A DNA stretch of 64,000 nt from Burkholderiales bacterium (GTDB lineage: Bacteria; Pseudomonadota; Gammaproteobacteria; Burkholderiales; SG8-41), in assembly GCA_030684405.1 (NCBI GenBank), contig JAUXYA010000011.1, positions 62,001 through 126,000 on the forward strand, in the 5' to 3' direction. Positions 55,136 to 64,000 of this stretch are shown piece after piece (the stretch's first letter is position 1; the number at the start of each line of letters is the position of its first letter). The translations under genes and the position numbers were made by a program. The notes below the pieces were generated by a model. That model worked only from the letters and a program-made list of their open reading frames with translations. It made no database searches and had not been told where the DNA came from.

Positions 55136-56006
55136 CCCAGGCCAGCAGGCGTTCGACTTCGGCGGCCGGCAGCTCCATGAACTGACCACGCTTGAGCTGC
55201 GGCGGCAGCGCCACGGCGCCGAAGCGCACGCGCATCAGACGGCTGACGGTCAGGTTCTGCGATTCGAAAAGGCGGCGCACGATGCGGTTGCGTCCTTCCC
55301 TCAGCAGTACCCGAAACCAGCGGTTGGCGCCCTCGCCACCCTCTTCCTCCAACTGCTCGAAGCGCGCGACGCCGTCCTCGAGGCGCACGCCGGCTCGCAG
55401 CGTATCCAGCGCTGCCGGATGCACCGTACCCAGCACGCGCACCGCGTATTCGCGGTCCACCTCAAAGCGCGGATGCATCATCCGGTTCGCGAGATCACCG
55501 GAGGTGGTAAAAATCAGCAGGCCACTGGTGTTGAAATCCAGGCGACCAATGGCGAGCCATTTCGCGCCCTTTGCCGGCGGCAGCTTCGCGAAAACCGTCG
55601 GGCGCCCCTGCGGGTCATCGTTGCTGACGATCTCACCCTCGGGCTTGTGATACAGGAGCACACGGGGCAACTGGTCTGCCTGTTGCCAATGCAGGACGCG
55701 GTCCCCAACCTTGACGCGGTCCACCGCCGTAACCCGGTCGCCAATACCGGCAACCTTGCCGTTGACGGTCACCTCTCCGGCGCGGATGCGCTCCTCCATC
55801 GCACGCCGCGAGCCGAAACCGGCCTGTGCCAGCACCTTGTGCAGCTTGTCGCCGCGCAGGCCGTCCGCGGCAGGCATCACCACCGGGGCAGAACGCGGCG
55901 GATTTCCAGGTTTGCGCGCGACTGCAGATGCCGGTGGCCGCAGGGGACCGCGCCGCTGCCCGCCGGCAGCGCCACTGTTCTTGGTTCCTGTGTTCTTCTG
56001 TTTCAT
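55047..56006 (-). CDS. rluB: 23S rRNA pseudouridine synthase RluB-like
   Basis: 319-residue enzyme that converts a 23S rRNA uridine (U2605 in E. coli) to pseudouridine. A basic low-complexity N-terminus (1 to about 45), an S4 RNA-binding domain (about 50-110; [20 protein letters not shown]) and a catalytic RsuA/RluB domain with the aspartate motif [19 protein letters not shown]. RluE/RluF/RsuA relatives share this fold, but the length and S4 domain favour RluB. The C-terminus overlaps prmB in the opposite orientation. Confidence 0.9.
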   Translation of the reverse strand: MKQKNTGTKNSGAAGGQRRGPLRPPASAVARKPGNPPRSAPVVMPAADGLRGDKLHKVLAQAGFGSRRAMEERIRAGEVTVNGKVAGIGDRVTAVDRVKVGDRVLHWQQADQLPRVLLYHKPEGEIVSNDDPQGRPTVFAKLPPAKGAKWLAIGRLDFNTSGLLIFTTSGDLANRMMHPRFEVDREYAVRVLGTVHPAALDTLRAGVRLEDGVARFEQLEEEGGEGANRWFRVLLREGRNRIVRRLFESQNLTVSRLMRVRFGAVALPPQLKRGQFMELPAAEVERLLAWVTNPEQPLAAASPAATATRSRPRRSSPPR

Positions 56007-56599
56007 ACGCTGCGTCGCTCCATTACCGCCTGCGCCAGCGTGCCGCTGTCGACATGCTCCAGTTCTCCACCCACCGGCAGACCACGCGCAATGCGCGTGA
56101 CCCTGACACCCTTCGCGCGCAGCAGCTCTCCCGCATAATGCGCGGTGGCTTCACCTTCGACGGTAAAGTTGGTGGCAAGCATGACTTCCTTCACTACGCC
56201 ATCGGCTGCCCGCTGCAGCAGGCGCTCGAGATGAATGTCACGCGGTCCGATGCCATCGAGCGGCGAGAGTGCGCCCATCAGCACGAAATACAGGCCCTCG
56301 TGGCACTGTGCCTGCTCCATCATCAGCAGGTCAGCGGGAGTCTCTACCACGCATAAAAGCCCGCGATTGCGCCGCGGCGACAGGCACAGCGCGCACACCG
56401 GCTCTTCGGAAAAGTTGTTGCACTGCTCGCAATGGCGCACCCGCGTCAGCGCCGAGCCGAGCGTCAGCGCCAGACGTTCGGCGCCGGGACGGTCGCGCTG
56501 CAGCAGGTGGAAGGCCATGCGCTGCGCCGAGCGCGGTCCGACACCCGGCAGGCAACGCAGCGCTTCGATCAGGGATTGCAGCGCAGGCGGAGCGTTCAT
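56003..56599 (-). CDS. recR: Recombination mediator RecR
   Basis: 198-residue zinc-binding Toprim protein that works with RecO/RecF in gap repair. Helix-hairpin-helix at the start ([19 protein letters not shown]), four-cysteine zinc finger ([16 protein letters not shown]) and the Toprim domain ([20 protein letters not shown]). Its start abuts AT-rich repeat copy C and it overlaps rluB by 4 bases. Part of dnaX-ybaB-recR. Confidence 0.96.
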   Translation of the reverse strand: MNAPPALQSLIEALRCLPGVGPRSAQRMAFHLLQRDRPGAERLALTLGSALTRVRHCEQCNNFSEEPVCALCLSPRRNRGLLCVVETPADLLMMEQAQCHEGLYFVLMGALSPLDGIGPRDIHLERLLQRAADGVVKEVMLATNFTVEGEATAHYAGELLRAKGVRVTRIARGLPVGGELEHVDSGTLAQAVMERRSV

Positions 56600-56630
56600 T
56601 TTAAATACTTGTTTTTATTAATATTTTCAG
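56598..56630 (+). repeat. AT-rich intergenic element, copy C
   Basis: 33 bases between the recR start and the ybaB stop, with TTGTTTTTATTAA then TATTTT. It fills the gap between the two coding regions, like copies A and B. On the coding strand it is an A-rich spacer directly before the recR ATG, with no Shine-Dalgarno sequence. Confidence 0.65.
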
Positions 56631-56953
56631 AACGGCAGTTTCATGCCGGGCGGCAGCGGCAGGCCTGCGGTGACACTGGCCATCTTTTCCTGGCTGGTCG
56701 CTTCCGCCTTGCGCACGGCATCGTTGACCGCCGCCGCAATCAAGTCTTCCAGCATCTCCTTGTCATCCCCGATAACCGTGGGATCGATGGTCACCCGCTT
56801 CACGTCGTGGCGGCAGGTCATCACCACCTTGACCATGCCGGCGCCGGCCTGGCCCTCGACTTCAATCTGCGCAAGTTGCTCCTGCATCTTGCGCATGTTG
56901 TCCTGCATCTGCTGCGCCTGCTTCATCAGTCCGGCAAGCTGGCCTTTCATCAT
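56627..56953 (-). CDS. ybaB: YbaB/EbfC nucleoid-associated protein
   Basis: 108-residue small DNA-binding protein, dimeric, with a coiled N-terminal part ([20 protein letters not shown]) and the core segment [20 protein letters not shown]. Standard order dnaX-ybaB-recR, 19 bases after dnaX. The start has two adjacent ATG codons; either is possible. Confidence 0.95.
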   Translation of the reverse strand: MMKGQLAGLMKQAQQMQDNMRKMQEQLAQIEVEGQAGAGMVKVVMTCRHDVKRVTIDPTVIGDDKEMLEDLIAAAVNDAVRKAEATSQEKMASVTAGLPLPPGMKLPF

Positions 56954-56972
56954 GTCTGCATTCCTCGATACG

Positions 56973-58529
56973 TTATTTCGGTTTGATCGAATTTTCCTCG
57001 AGCGAGCCGTCGAAGTCTTCGATCAACTCGCGTACGAAAGGATCTTCGCGTATTTCGGCCACCGCCGCTGCCTGGCGCTGTTCCGCCTTGCGGTCAGTGA
57101 TGGCCTTGGGCGACACGCCGGCCACCTCGCCGGCAGTGAAGACAACCTTCAGCTTTGCGCCCAGCACCTTGCGCAGCGCAGCGCTCAGCTTGTCGCGGTG
57201 TGGTTTGTCGAACAGGCGCTCGTCAGCCGCGGAAATGCGCAGCTCGATCATCTCTTCCGTGCGCTGAGTCATCTCGCAGCGCAGTGCGAGCTGGTTGGCC
57301 ATCGCGCTCAGGCCCAGCCGGCCCACCAGCTCCGTCCAGGCCGAAGGTGCTACCACAGCGGGCGCTGGCGCGGCGGCATACGTTGCCGTGGAAGCCGCCG
57401 CCCGTGGCGGCGCAGCCGATGGCGCGGTCATCGCGGCAGGCACGGCGCTGGCCGGTGCAAAGGCGAGCATACGCAACAGCGTCATCATGAAGCCCGCATG
57501 CTCGTCAGGCGCCAGGCCAATTTCCGCGCGCCCCTGAGCGGCAATCTGGTAATAGAGCTGCAGGTCCTCCGCGGCAAAGACCTGCGCCAGTTCGCGGATC
57601 GCCGCCACATCCGGATCGTCGTCGGCAATCGTCTGCGGTACCACCTGTGCCAGTGCCAGCCGGTGCAGCAGCGAAGCGAGTTCCTGCAGCGCAGACTCGA
57701 AAGACAGGCTGCGCTCGGCCATCTGCGTGGCTGCCGTCACCAGCGCCGGTCCGTCCTGCACTGCCAGCGCGCGCAGTATCGTGTAGAGGTAAGTGCGGTC
57801 GACTGCTCCGAGCATCGCGCGAGTCGAGACTTCATCAAGCTTGCCCCCACCATGGGCGATAGCCTGGTCGAGCAGGCTCAGTGCATCACGCAGACTGCCC
57901 TCGGCCGCGCGTGCAATCAGCGCCACCGAGCCGGCATCCGCCGGCACGTTTTCCGCCGCCAGCACCTCGGTCAGGCGATCACGGATCTGCTGCGGGGGAA
58001 TCTGCTTCAGGCCGAACTGCAGACAACGCGACAGCACGGTCACCGGTATTTTCTGCGGATCAGTAGTTGCGAGTATGAACTTGACGTGGCCCGGCGGCTC
58101 TTCCAGCGTTTTCAGCATCGCGTTGAAGGCCGAGCGTGACAGCATGTGCACTTCGTCGATGATGTAGACCTTGTAACGGCCGCTGGTCGGCGCGTAGAGC
58201 GCGTTCTCCAGCAGCTCGCGCATGTTGTCGACCTGGGTGTTCGATGCCGCATCGAGTTCGATCAGGTCGACGAAGCGTCCGGCATCGATTTCGCTGCAGG
58301 CTGTGCATTTGCCACAGGGCGCCGCGGTGACGCCGGTCTCGCAGTTGAGCGCCTTGGCGAGGATGCGCGCCAGCGTAGTTTTGCCGACGCCGCGGGTGCC
58401 CGTGAACAGGTAGGCGTGATGCAGGCGCTGCTGTTCCAGCGCGTTGCTCAGCGCGCGTACGACGTGCTCCTGCCCCACCAGTTCGGTAAAACTGCGGGGA
58501 CGCCACTTGCGGGCCAGAACCTGGGTCAC
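56973..58529 (-). CDS. dnaX: DNA polymerase III tau/gamma subunit DnaX
   Basis: 518-residue clamp-loader ATPase. Walker [10 protein letters not shown] begins at residue 44; four zinc cysteines C63, C72, C75, C78; sensor and SRC motif [15 protein letters not shown]; then the clamp-loader collar and a C-terminal domain with [18 protein letters not shown]. It is shorter than E. coli tau (643), with an alanine/proline-rich linker around 370-390. I found no A-rich slippery heptamer near 57.3-57.5 kb, so programmed gamma formation by frameshift is not evident. GTG start. Confidence 0.95.
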   Translation of the reverse strand: MTQVLARKWRPRSFTELVGQEHVVRALSNALEQQRLHHAYLFTGTRGVGKTTLARILAKALNCETGVTAAPCGKCTACSEIDAGRFVDLIELDAASNTQVDNMRELLENALYAPTSGRYKVYIIDEVHMLSRSAFNAMLKTLEEPPGHVKFILATTDPQKIPVTVLSRCLQFGLKQIPPQQIRDRLTEVLAAENVPADAGSVALIARAAEGSLRDALSLLDQAIAHGGGKLDEVSTRAMLGAVDRTYLYTILRALAVQDGPALVTAATQMAERSLSFESALQELASLLHRLALAQVVPQTIADDDPDVAAIRELAQVFAAEDLQLYYQIAAQGRAEIGLAPDEHAGFMMTLLRMLAFAPASAVPAAMTAPSAAPPRAAASTATYAAAPAPAVVAPSAWTELVGRLGLSAMANQLALRCEMTQRTEEMIELRISAADERLFDKPHRDKLSAALRKVLGAKLKVVFTAGEVAGVSPKAITDRKAEQRQAAAVAEIREDPFVRELIEDFDGSLEENSIKPK

Positions 58530-58652
58530 GGGATTCAGCGCTCGGTAATTGATGATGAACGGCGGATGATGGACTGATGGACAACAGAAGCTGCCATTTT
58601 ACCGGCTTAGCGGCAAGGGCGCCCGCAACGGCGCCGTTTTACAGCACCGTTT

Positions 58653-59198
58653 TCAGCGAAACCAGTATTGCAGGCGAATCTGGTTGAAATCCATGCCGGC
58701 GTTGGGCTTCTTGATGTCGGCATTGGAATGGTGCTGAAAACGGTAACTGAGGTCGTAAGCACCCTTCGCGCCGAAGCGATAACCAAAGCCGATATGATCG
58801 CCGAACTGCAAGGCGGTGCTGAAACGCCGACCACCAAGAGAAGTGCGCGAGAGAAAATGCAGGCCGATGCCGGCTTCCAGGTAAAAACCCCGCAGGTCGT
58901 TGGCCTGCCAGCGCAGCGTGGACGTGAGGCCGACATCGATCAGGCTGTCGTTCTGCCCTGCTGCCACGTCGGCACGCCACTGTCCTGCAGACAGATTCCA
59001 ATAACCGCCGATGTGCCGGCTACCGGAGTCCAGCCAGCGTTTCTGCCAATGCCATAACGCGCCCATGCGCGCCATTTCATAGCTGCCGTTATTGCCGAAC
59101 TCCGCCGACATCCCGTCCACAGCCAGCACCGGAGCCGCTGCGGTCGCCAGCATGATCGCCATGGCGATCATCGCCGGCATGCGCTTGACACTACGCAT
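58653..59198 (-). CDS. pagL: PagL-like lipid A 3-O-deacylase
   Basis: 181-residue outer-membrane 8-stranded barrel that removes a fatty acid from lipid A. Signal peptide (about 1-26, ending VLA), a first barrel strand around 30-55, and the catalytic site near the C-terminus in RFQHHSNADIKKPNAG, where H156 and S158 match the family His-x-Ser. FYLEAGIGLHFLS and FGDHIGFGYRFG are also typical. The start chosen is the ATG at 59198; a GTG three bases earlier is possible. It sits alone between dnaX and the SRP RNA. Confidence 0.85.
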   Translation of the reverse strand: MRSVKRMPAMIAMAIMLATAAAPVLAVDGMSAEFGNNGSYEMARMGALWHWQKRWLDSGSRHIGGYWNLSAGQWRADVAAGQNDSLIDVGLTSTLRWQANDLRGFYLEAGIGLHFLSRTSLGGRRFSTALQFGDHIGFGYRFGAKGAYDLSYRFQHHSNADIKKPNAGMDFNQIRLQYWFR

Positions 59199-59310
59199 CA
59201 CCCGCTCCCCTGTCAGCTGTGGCAGCAGAGCTGCCTGTTTATTGAATATTGAAAACGCCTGCTACGGTCGCGACTGCTTCACTGCAAACCGCGCTCAGTG
59301 ACAGCGGGGA

Positions 59311-59335
59311 GCCGCGGCGGCCATGCCGCCGCGGC
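59311..59335 (-). terminator. GC-rich hairpin just downstream of the SRP RNA
   Basis: An 11-bp perfect inverted repeat (GCCGCGGCGGC, 3-base loop, GCCGCCGCGGC) starts five bases after the 3' end of the 4.5S RNA, in its direction. It lacks a U-tract after the stem on the minus strand, so it may be a weak terminator, an RNase barrier, or a coincidental palindrome. Confidence 0.35.
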
Positions 59336-59340
59336 AAAAT

Positions 59341-59440
59341 GGGTGGCGAGCCTGACCCCCGGCACTCGCAGAGAATAGCTGTGGCTGCTTCCTTCCGGAC
59401 CTGACCAGATTCACTACCATGCGATGCGGGGAGGCCCGCC
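59341..59440 (-). ncRNA. ffs: 4.5S signal recognition particle RNA (ffs)
   Basis: About 100 nt RNA of the signal recognition particle. The diagnostic apical loop GGTCAGGTCCGGAAGGAAGC is present on the minus strand, and the ends GGCGGGCC and GGCTCGCC pair (8 base pairs with one G-U wobble) to close the hairpin. Length fits the small proteobacterial 4.5S RNA. The exact ends are estimated from the pairing. It works with the Ffh protein (not in this window) to target membrane proteins. Confidence 0.93.
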
Positions 59441-59621
59441 GTAAGAAAGTCGTAAGTATGCACGCTCAAGGCATTTTCTGCCACGTTAATGGATCGCCGC
59501 CGTCTTTACAAGGCGCAGGCTTAGTGCTTCCATAACACTCAAACAAAACATCGGCCGCAGCCTGTGTGCGCCGGCCAACCGACAACCGTCAATCAGGATT
59601 ACCTGTAACCGGAGGAGCACC

Positions 59622-61607
59622 ATGACGACCACACCGTCCGCCACCATCACATCCGTCCTGCAGGAAAACCGCGTTTTCCCACCATCGCCGGCAGTGGTCG
59701 CGCAAGCCAACATCTCCGGTATGGACGCCTATCGTGCGCTCTGCGCGGAAGCCGAGAACGACTACACAGGTTTCTGGGCCCGGCTCGCCCGCGAGCATCT
59801 GCTGTGGAAAAAGCCCTTCACGCGGACGCTGGACGATTCGAAAGCCCCATTCTTCCGCTGGTTCGATGACGGCGTCCTCAACGCCTCGTACAACTGCCTC
59901 GACCGCCATCTGCAGACTCAGCCCGACAAGACCGCAGTCATCTTTGAGGCTGACGACGGCAAAATCACCCGCGCGACCTACCGCGACCTCCATTCCAGCA
60001 CCTGCCGCATGGCAAACGGCCTGAAGTCTCGCGGCATAAAAAAAGGCGACCGCATCATCATCTACATGCCGATGTCGATCGAGGCCATCGTCGCAATGCA
60101 GGCCTGTGCCCGCATCGGCGCGGTCCACTCGGTGGTGTTCGGCGGCTTCTCGGCCAAAAGCATACATGAACGCATCATCGACGCCGGCGCGGTGGCAGTG
60201 CTGACCGCTGACGAGCAGCTGCGCGGCGGCAAGACCATGCCGCTGAAGGTCGCCGTGGATGACGCACTGGCAATGGGCGGCTGCGACTCAATCCACACGG
60301 TGGTGGTCTACCGGCGCACCGGCGGCAAGGTCGAGTGGAACCCCAAAGTCGATGTCTGGCTGCACGATTTGATGCAGGACCAGCCCGACCAGTGCGAGCC
60401 GGAATGGGTCGGCGCCGAGCATCCTCTGTTCATCCTCTACACCTCGGGCTCCACCGGCAAGCCCAAAGGCATCCAGCACTCCACTGGCGGCTACCTGCTG
60501 TGGACCATCCTGACGATGAAATGGACCTTCGACCACAAGCCGGATGATGTCTTCTGGTGCACGGCGGACGTCGGTTGGGTTACCGGCCATTCCTATGTCT
60601 GTTACGGCCCGCTCGCCTGCGGCGGCACCGAAGTCGTATTCGAAGGCGTGCCCACCTACCCCGATGCCGGCCGTTTCTGGAAAATGATCCAGGACCACAG
60701 GGTCACCGTCTTCTACACCGCGCCGACGGCGATCCGTTCACTGATCAAGGCCGGCGGCGATCTGCCGAAGCAATACGACCTCTCCAGCCTGCGTATCCTT
60801 GGCACCGTCGGCGAGCCGATCAATCCTGAAGCCTGGATGTGGTACCACGACACCGTCGGCGGCGGTCGCTGCCCGATCGTCGATACCTGGTGGCAGACGG
60901 AAACCGGTGGCCACATGATCACCCCCCTGCCCGGGGCTACACCGACCAAGCCCGGTTCAGCAACGCTGCCGCTGCCCGGTGTCATCGTCGACATCGTCGA
61001 CGAAACCGGGCAATCGGTCGGTAACGGGAAGGGTGGCATCCTCGTCATCAAGAAACCCTGGCCCTCGATGCTGCGCACGATCTGGGGTGATCCGGAACGT
61101 TTCAAAAAAACCTATTTCCCCGAGGATTTCCACGGCAAGTACTACCTCGCCGGCGACGGCGCGACTTATGACGAGGACGGCTATATCCGCATCATGGGGC
61201 GCATCGATGACGTGCTTAACGTTTCCGGCCATCGCCTGGGCACCATGGAAATCGAATCAGCGCTGGTGGCCAACACCGGCCTCGTTGCCGAAGCTGCAGT
61301 GGTCGGCCGCCCCGACGACCTCACCGGCGAAGCAGTAGTCGCCTTCGTCGTGCTGAAGCATGCACGCCCCGAAGGTGAAGACGCGAAGAAGATGATCAAG
61401 GAACTGCAGGACTGGGTGGGCAAGGAAATCGGCGCGATCGCCAAGCCACGCGACATCCGCTTCGGCGACAACCTGCCGAAAACCCGCTCCGGCAAGATCA
61501 TGCGCCGGCTGCTGCGCTCGATCGCCAAGGGCGAGGACATCCAGCAGGACGTGTCGACTCTGGAGAACCCGGCGATCCTCGATCAACTGAAGAAGGCACC
61601 GAAGTAG
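59622..61607 (+). CDS. acsA: Acetyl-CoA synthetase
   Basis: 661-residue AMP-forming acyl-CoA synthetase that activates acetate. ATP/AMP motif [11 protein letters not shown] at 273-283, [31 protein letters not shown] and the C-terminal lysine K625 in [14 protein letters not shown], the usual acetylation control site. A GGAGGAG site precedes the ATG. The upstream 180 bases (59441-59621) hold only the ffs promoter zone and the acs leader as far as I can see. A small membrane protein and a symporter/kinase follow on the same strand, suggesting acetate-linked signalling. Confidence 0.95.
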   Translation: MTTTPSATITSVLQENRVFPPSPAVVAQANISGMDAYRALCAEAENDYTGFWARLAREHLLWKKPFTRTLDDSKAPFFRWFDDGVLNASYNCLDRHLQTQPDKTAVIFEADDGKITRATYRDLHSSTCRMANGLKSRGIKKGDRIIIYMPMSIEAIVAMQACARIGAVHSVVFGGFSAKSIHERIIDAGAVAVLTADEQLRGGKTMPLKVAVDDALAMGGCDSIHTVVVYRRTGGKVEWNPKVDVWLHDLMQDQPDQCEPEWVGAEHPLFILYTSGSTGKPKGIQHSTGGYLLWTILTMKWTFDHKPDDVFWCTADVGWVTGHSYVCYGPLACGGTEVVFEGVPTYPDAGRFWKMIQDHRVTVFYTAPTAIRSLIKAGGDLPKQYDLSSLRILGTVGEPINPEAWMWYHDTVGGGRCPIVDTWWQTETGGHMITPLPGATPTKPGSATLPLPGVIVDIVDETGQSVGNGKGGILVIKKPWPSMLRTIWGDPERFKKTYFPEDFHGKYYLAGDGATYDEDGYIRIMGRIDDVLNVSGHRLGTMEIESALVANTGLVAEAAVVGRPDDLTGEAVVAFVVLKHARPEGEDAKKMIKELQDWVGKEIGAIAKPRDIRFGDNLPKTRSGKIMRRLLRSIAKGEDIQQDVSTLENPAILDQLKKAPK

Positions 61608-61651
61608 GCTGATCCGGTGAACACGTTGCGCGCCGCCATCGTGGGAGCGCC

Positions 61652-61852
61652 ATGAACCGACCGCTGCTGAAGGGGCAGCGTCTGGTGGCGCTGTTCCTGC
61701 TCGGCTGCCTGCTGTTCAACTTCCCGGTACTGTCGCTGTTCGCAGGCAGCACGCGCGTCTGGGGAATTCCCCTGATCTACCTCTATGTCTTCGCAGCCTG
61801 GGCCGCCATCATCGCGCTGATGGCACTGATCATCGAGCGCAAGGACCAGTAA
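61652..61852 (+). CDS. Small two-helix inner-membrane protein
   Basis: 66-residue protein with two hydrophobic helices (about 11-29 and 38-60) separated by a short polar loop and ending in ERKDQ. I do not assign a family. It lies between acsA and a symporter-type protein; the stop is 3 bases before the next start, so the two are probably made together. Small proteins of this kind often precede sodium/solute symporter subunits. GGGAG precedes the ATG. Confidence 0.75.
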   Translation: MNRPLLKGQRLVALFLLGCLLFNFPVLSLFAGSTRVWGIPLIYLYVFAAWAAIIALMALIIERKDQ

Positions 61853-61855
61853 GCT

Positions 61856-64000
61856 GTGTTGAGCGGCGCTCTGATCGTCGTTCTTTCCTTCGCCTACGTC
61901 GGGCTGCTGTTCGCAATCGCCTACTGGGGCGACAAGCGCGCCGACGCCGGGCGCAGCATCATTGCGAACCCCTACATCTACACACTGTCACTCGCGGTCT
62001 ATTGCACGTCATGGACCTTCTACGGCAGCGTTGGCCGCGCCGCCACCAGCGGCATCGGTTTCCTGCCGATCTACCTCGGGCCGACACTGATGGCAGCACT
62101 GTGGTGGTACATCCTGCTGAAGATGGTGCGCATCAGCAAGACGCATCGCATCACCTCGATCGCCGACTTCATCGCCTCACGCTACGGCAAGAGCCACCTG
62201 CTCGGCGGACTCGTGACGGTGATCGCGGTGCTCGGCATCGTGCCCTACATCGCGCTGCAGCTGAAGGCGATCTCGGCCAGCTTCTCGACCATGCTGCAGT
62301 ATCCGAACACGCTAGCCTCCGGTTCCGCCGACTCGCCGCCCTTCCTGCAGGACAACACCTTCTATATCGCGATGCTGCTGGCCGCATTCACGATTCTCTT
62401 CGGCACCCGCCACCTCGATGCCACCGAAAGGCACGAAGGCCTCGTCGCCGCCATCGCCTTCGAATCCATCGTCAAGCTGGTGGCCTTCATCGCCGTGGGT
62501 GTGTTCGTCACCTGGGGCATGTTTGACGGATTCGCCGACATCTTCGACAAGGCCTCCGCCAGCCCGGAACTTAACGCCTTGCTGGTGCTGGGCGGCGCCT
62601 CCGGCAGTTACACCACCTGGGCGTCGCTGACGGTGCTGTCGATGCTCGCCATCATCCTGCTGCCGCGGCAGTTCCAGGTTGCCGTCGTCGAGAATGTCGA
62701 TGAGCGCCACCTCAACAAGGCAATCTGGCTGTTTCCGCTGTATCTGTTCGCGATCAACATCTTCGTGCTGCCGATCGCACTTGGCGGATTGATGCATTTC
62801 CCGCCCGGCACGGTGGACGCCGACACCTTCGTGCTGACGCTGCCGATGGCGGAACACAGGACCTGGCTCGCGCTGCTCGCCTTCATTGGCGGGCTGTCCG
62901 CAGCCACCGGCATGGTCATTGTCGAGGCTATCGCACTGTCGACCATGGTCTGCAACGACCTCGTAATGCCAATCCTGCTGCGCTGGAAATTCCTGCGCCT
63001 GACCGAGCGCCCTGATCTCTCGGGACTGCTGCTCGGCATCCGCCGCAGCGCCATTGTTGTGATACTGGTGCTGGGCTATGGTTATTTTCACCTCGCCGGG
63101 GAGGCTTATGCACTGGTCTCCATCGGCCTGATTTCCTTCACTGCAGTCGCGCAGTTCGCACCGGCGATGATCGGCGGCCTGTTCTGGAAAGGCGGCACCC
63201 GACTTGGCGCGCTGCTCGGCCTCGGCGCGGGCTTCCTGGTCTGGCTCTACTCGCTGCTGCTGCCCTCTTTTGCCAAATCGGGCTGGCTGCCAATCACCTT
63301 CCTCACCGAGGGCATCTTCGGATTTGACCTGCTGAAACCGCAGCAGCTGTTCGGCCTTGATGGCTTAGACGACATCAGCCACTGCCTGTTCTGGAGCATG
63401 ATCGCCAACATCGGCTGCTATGTCGGATTCTCACTATGGCGCCGACCCACCGCCGCCGAACACAGCCAGGCCAACCTGTTCGTCGACGTCCTGCGCCACG
63501 TCGCTCCCGGCAGCGGCTCGCGCTTCTGGCGCGGCAGCGCAACGGTCGCCGACCTGCAGACCCTCCTCGGCCGCTTCATCGGCCCGGAGCGCGCCGGCGA
63601 ATCCTTCGCCGCCTATGCGCGCAGCCAGGGCATCCTGGACAGCGAGCAGATCGCCGCCAACGCGGTGCTGGTGCATTACGTCGAATCGCAGATTGCCGGC
63701 GCCATCGGCAGCGCGTCAGCGCGCGACATGGTGGCCTCAGTGGTGGTCGAGGAACCGCTGGCACTCGACGAAGTGATGGCCATTATCGACGAAGCCTCGC
63801 AGGCGCTCGCCTACAGCCGCCAACTGGAGCAGAAGTCGCGCGAACTCGAGGCTGCCACCAACGAGCTGCGTGGCGCCAACCAGCGGCTGCAGGAACTCGA
63901 CCGCCTGAAGGACGATTTCATTTCCACAGTCACCCACGAACTGCGCACACCGCTGACTTCGATCCGCGCCTTCTCCGAAATTCTCAGTGACAACCCGCAG
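61856..64000 (+). CDS. Sodium/solute symporter-histidine kinase fusion (CbrA-like), 3' end cut
   Basis: The 715 residues visible form a symporter-type membrane domain (about 13 helices, 1 to about 500) with solute-symporter-like segments (VYCTSWTFYGSVGRAATSG, VVENVDERHLNKAIWLFPLY). A helical linker with coiled coil follows (about 655-690), then the H-box VTHELRTPLTSIRAF with phosphoacceptor H694. The ATPase domain lies beyond the edge. This is the CbrA layout, where transport and signalling are joined. Start GTG at 61856. The response regulator would be expected downstream. Placement after acsA suggests sensing of acetate or another carboxylate, by inference. Confidence 0.88.
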   Translation, partial: MLSGALIVVLSFAYVGLLFAIAYWGDKRADAGRSIIANPYIYTLSLAVYCTSWTFYGSVGRAATSGIGFLPIYLGPTLMAALWWYILLKMVRISKTHRITSIADFIASRYGKSHLLGGLVTVIAVLGIVPYIALQLKAISASFSTMLQYPNTLASGSADSPPFLQDNTFYIAMLLAAFTILFGTRHLDATERHEGLVAAIAFESIVKLVAFIAVGVFVTWGMFDGFADIFDKASASPELNALLVLGGASGSYTTWASLTVLSMLAIILLPRQFQVAVVENVDERHLNKAIWLFPLYLFAINIFVLPIALGGLMHFPPGTVDADTFVLTLPMAEHRTWLALLAFIGGLSAATGMVIVEAIALSTMVCNDLVMPILLRWKFLRLTERPDLSGLLLGIRRSAIVVILVLGYGYFHLAGEAYALVSIGLISFTAVAQFAPAMIGGLFWKGGTRLGALLGLGAGFLVWLYSLLLPSFAKSGWLPITFLTEGIFGFDLLKPQQLFGLDGLDDISHCLFWSMIANIGCYVGFSLWRRPTAAEHSQANLFVDVLRHVAPGSGSRFWRGSATVADLQTLLGRFIGPERAGESFAAYARSQGILDSEQIAANAVLVHYVESQIAGAIGSASARDMVASVVVEEPLALDEVMAIIDEASQALAYSRQLEQKSRELEAATNELRGANQRLQELDRLKDDFISTVTHELRTPLTSIRAFSEILSDNPQ

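Noticed and set aside
56973-58529. Programmed -1 frameshift in dnaX giving a gamma form
   Set aside because: No A-rich slippery heptamer with downstream hairpin was seen in the region where it would be expected.

Overview
The window is a dense, GC-rich stretch of Gram-negative core chromosome, almost certainly betaproteobacterial. The evidence is the lipid A, BamA and sigma-E gene set, the order rpsB-tsf-pyrH-frr-uppS-cdsA-dxr-rseP-bamA-skp-lpxD-fabZ-lpxA-lpxB-rnhB, and ligA-zipA-smc. A Rhodocyclales/Nitrosomonadales-type organism fits best, but the exact lineage cannot be fixed from this sequence alone. I saw no tRNA, rRNA operon, CRISPR array, phage or recognisable IS element.

Layout. 1-3.4 kb (minus): rpoE-rseA-mucB-degP, the envelope-stress sigma factor operon, with degP cut by the window edge. 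3.5-10.7 kb: a fused osmoprotectant binding protein/permease, an omega-amino-acid:pyruvate aminotransferase, an unknown protein, and a 1170-residue flavin/iron-sulfur oxidoreductase whose domain order looks like NfnB+NfnA in one chain. 10.8-16.1 kb: a small membrane ORF, folD, then pyrG-kdsA-eno-ftsB. 16.1-22.5 kb: ppsA and its regulator ppsR (divergent), a TrmH-type RNA methyltransferase, and a divergent pair that I identify as the selenoneine genes senA and senB. 22.5-36.7 kb (minus): the long rpsB-to-rnhB macro-operon for translation, isoprenoid/phospholipid, outer-membrane assembly and lipid A synthesis. 37-40.4 kb (plus): map-glnD. 40.4-50.3 kb (minus): a dsrE-like gene with hpt-mtnP-def (purine/methylthio salvage), galU, ligA-zipA and smc. 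50.4-55.1 kb (plus): queF, dapC-dapD, pilU, prmB. 55-59.2 kb (minus): rluB-recR, ybaB, dnaX and a PagL-like lipid A deacylase. 59.3-64 kb: 4.5S (SRP) RNA, then acsA, a small membrane protein and a symporter/histidine-kinase fusion that runs off the window end.

Themes. The envelope-stress loop is nearly complete here: RpoE, RseA, MucB, DegP and RseP, with the sigma-E client genes bamA, skp and the lpx set. The accessory part is the senA/senB pair, which sits between rnhB and an RNA methyltransferase gene.

The most unusual unexplained signal is a roughly 33-bp, extremely AT-rich sequence with the 12-mer TTGTTTTTATTA. It fills the gaps senB/rnhB, pyrH/tsf and recR/ybaB almost completely, with a degenerate fourth copy between pilU and prmB. 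The second is the NfnAB-like fused flavoprotein. The third is a KdsA with Asp where the family normally has the metal-ligand Cys or a metal-independent Asn.
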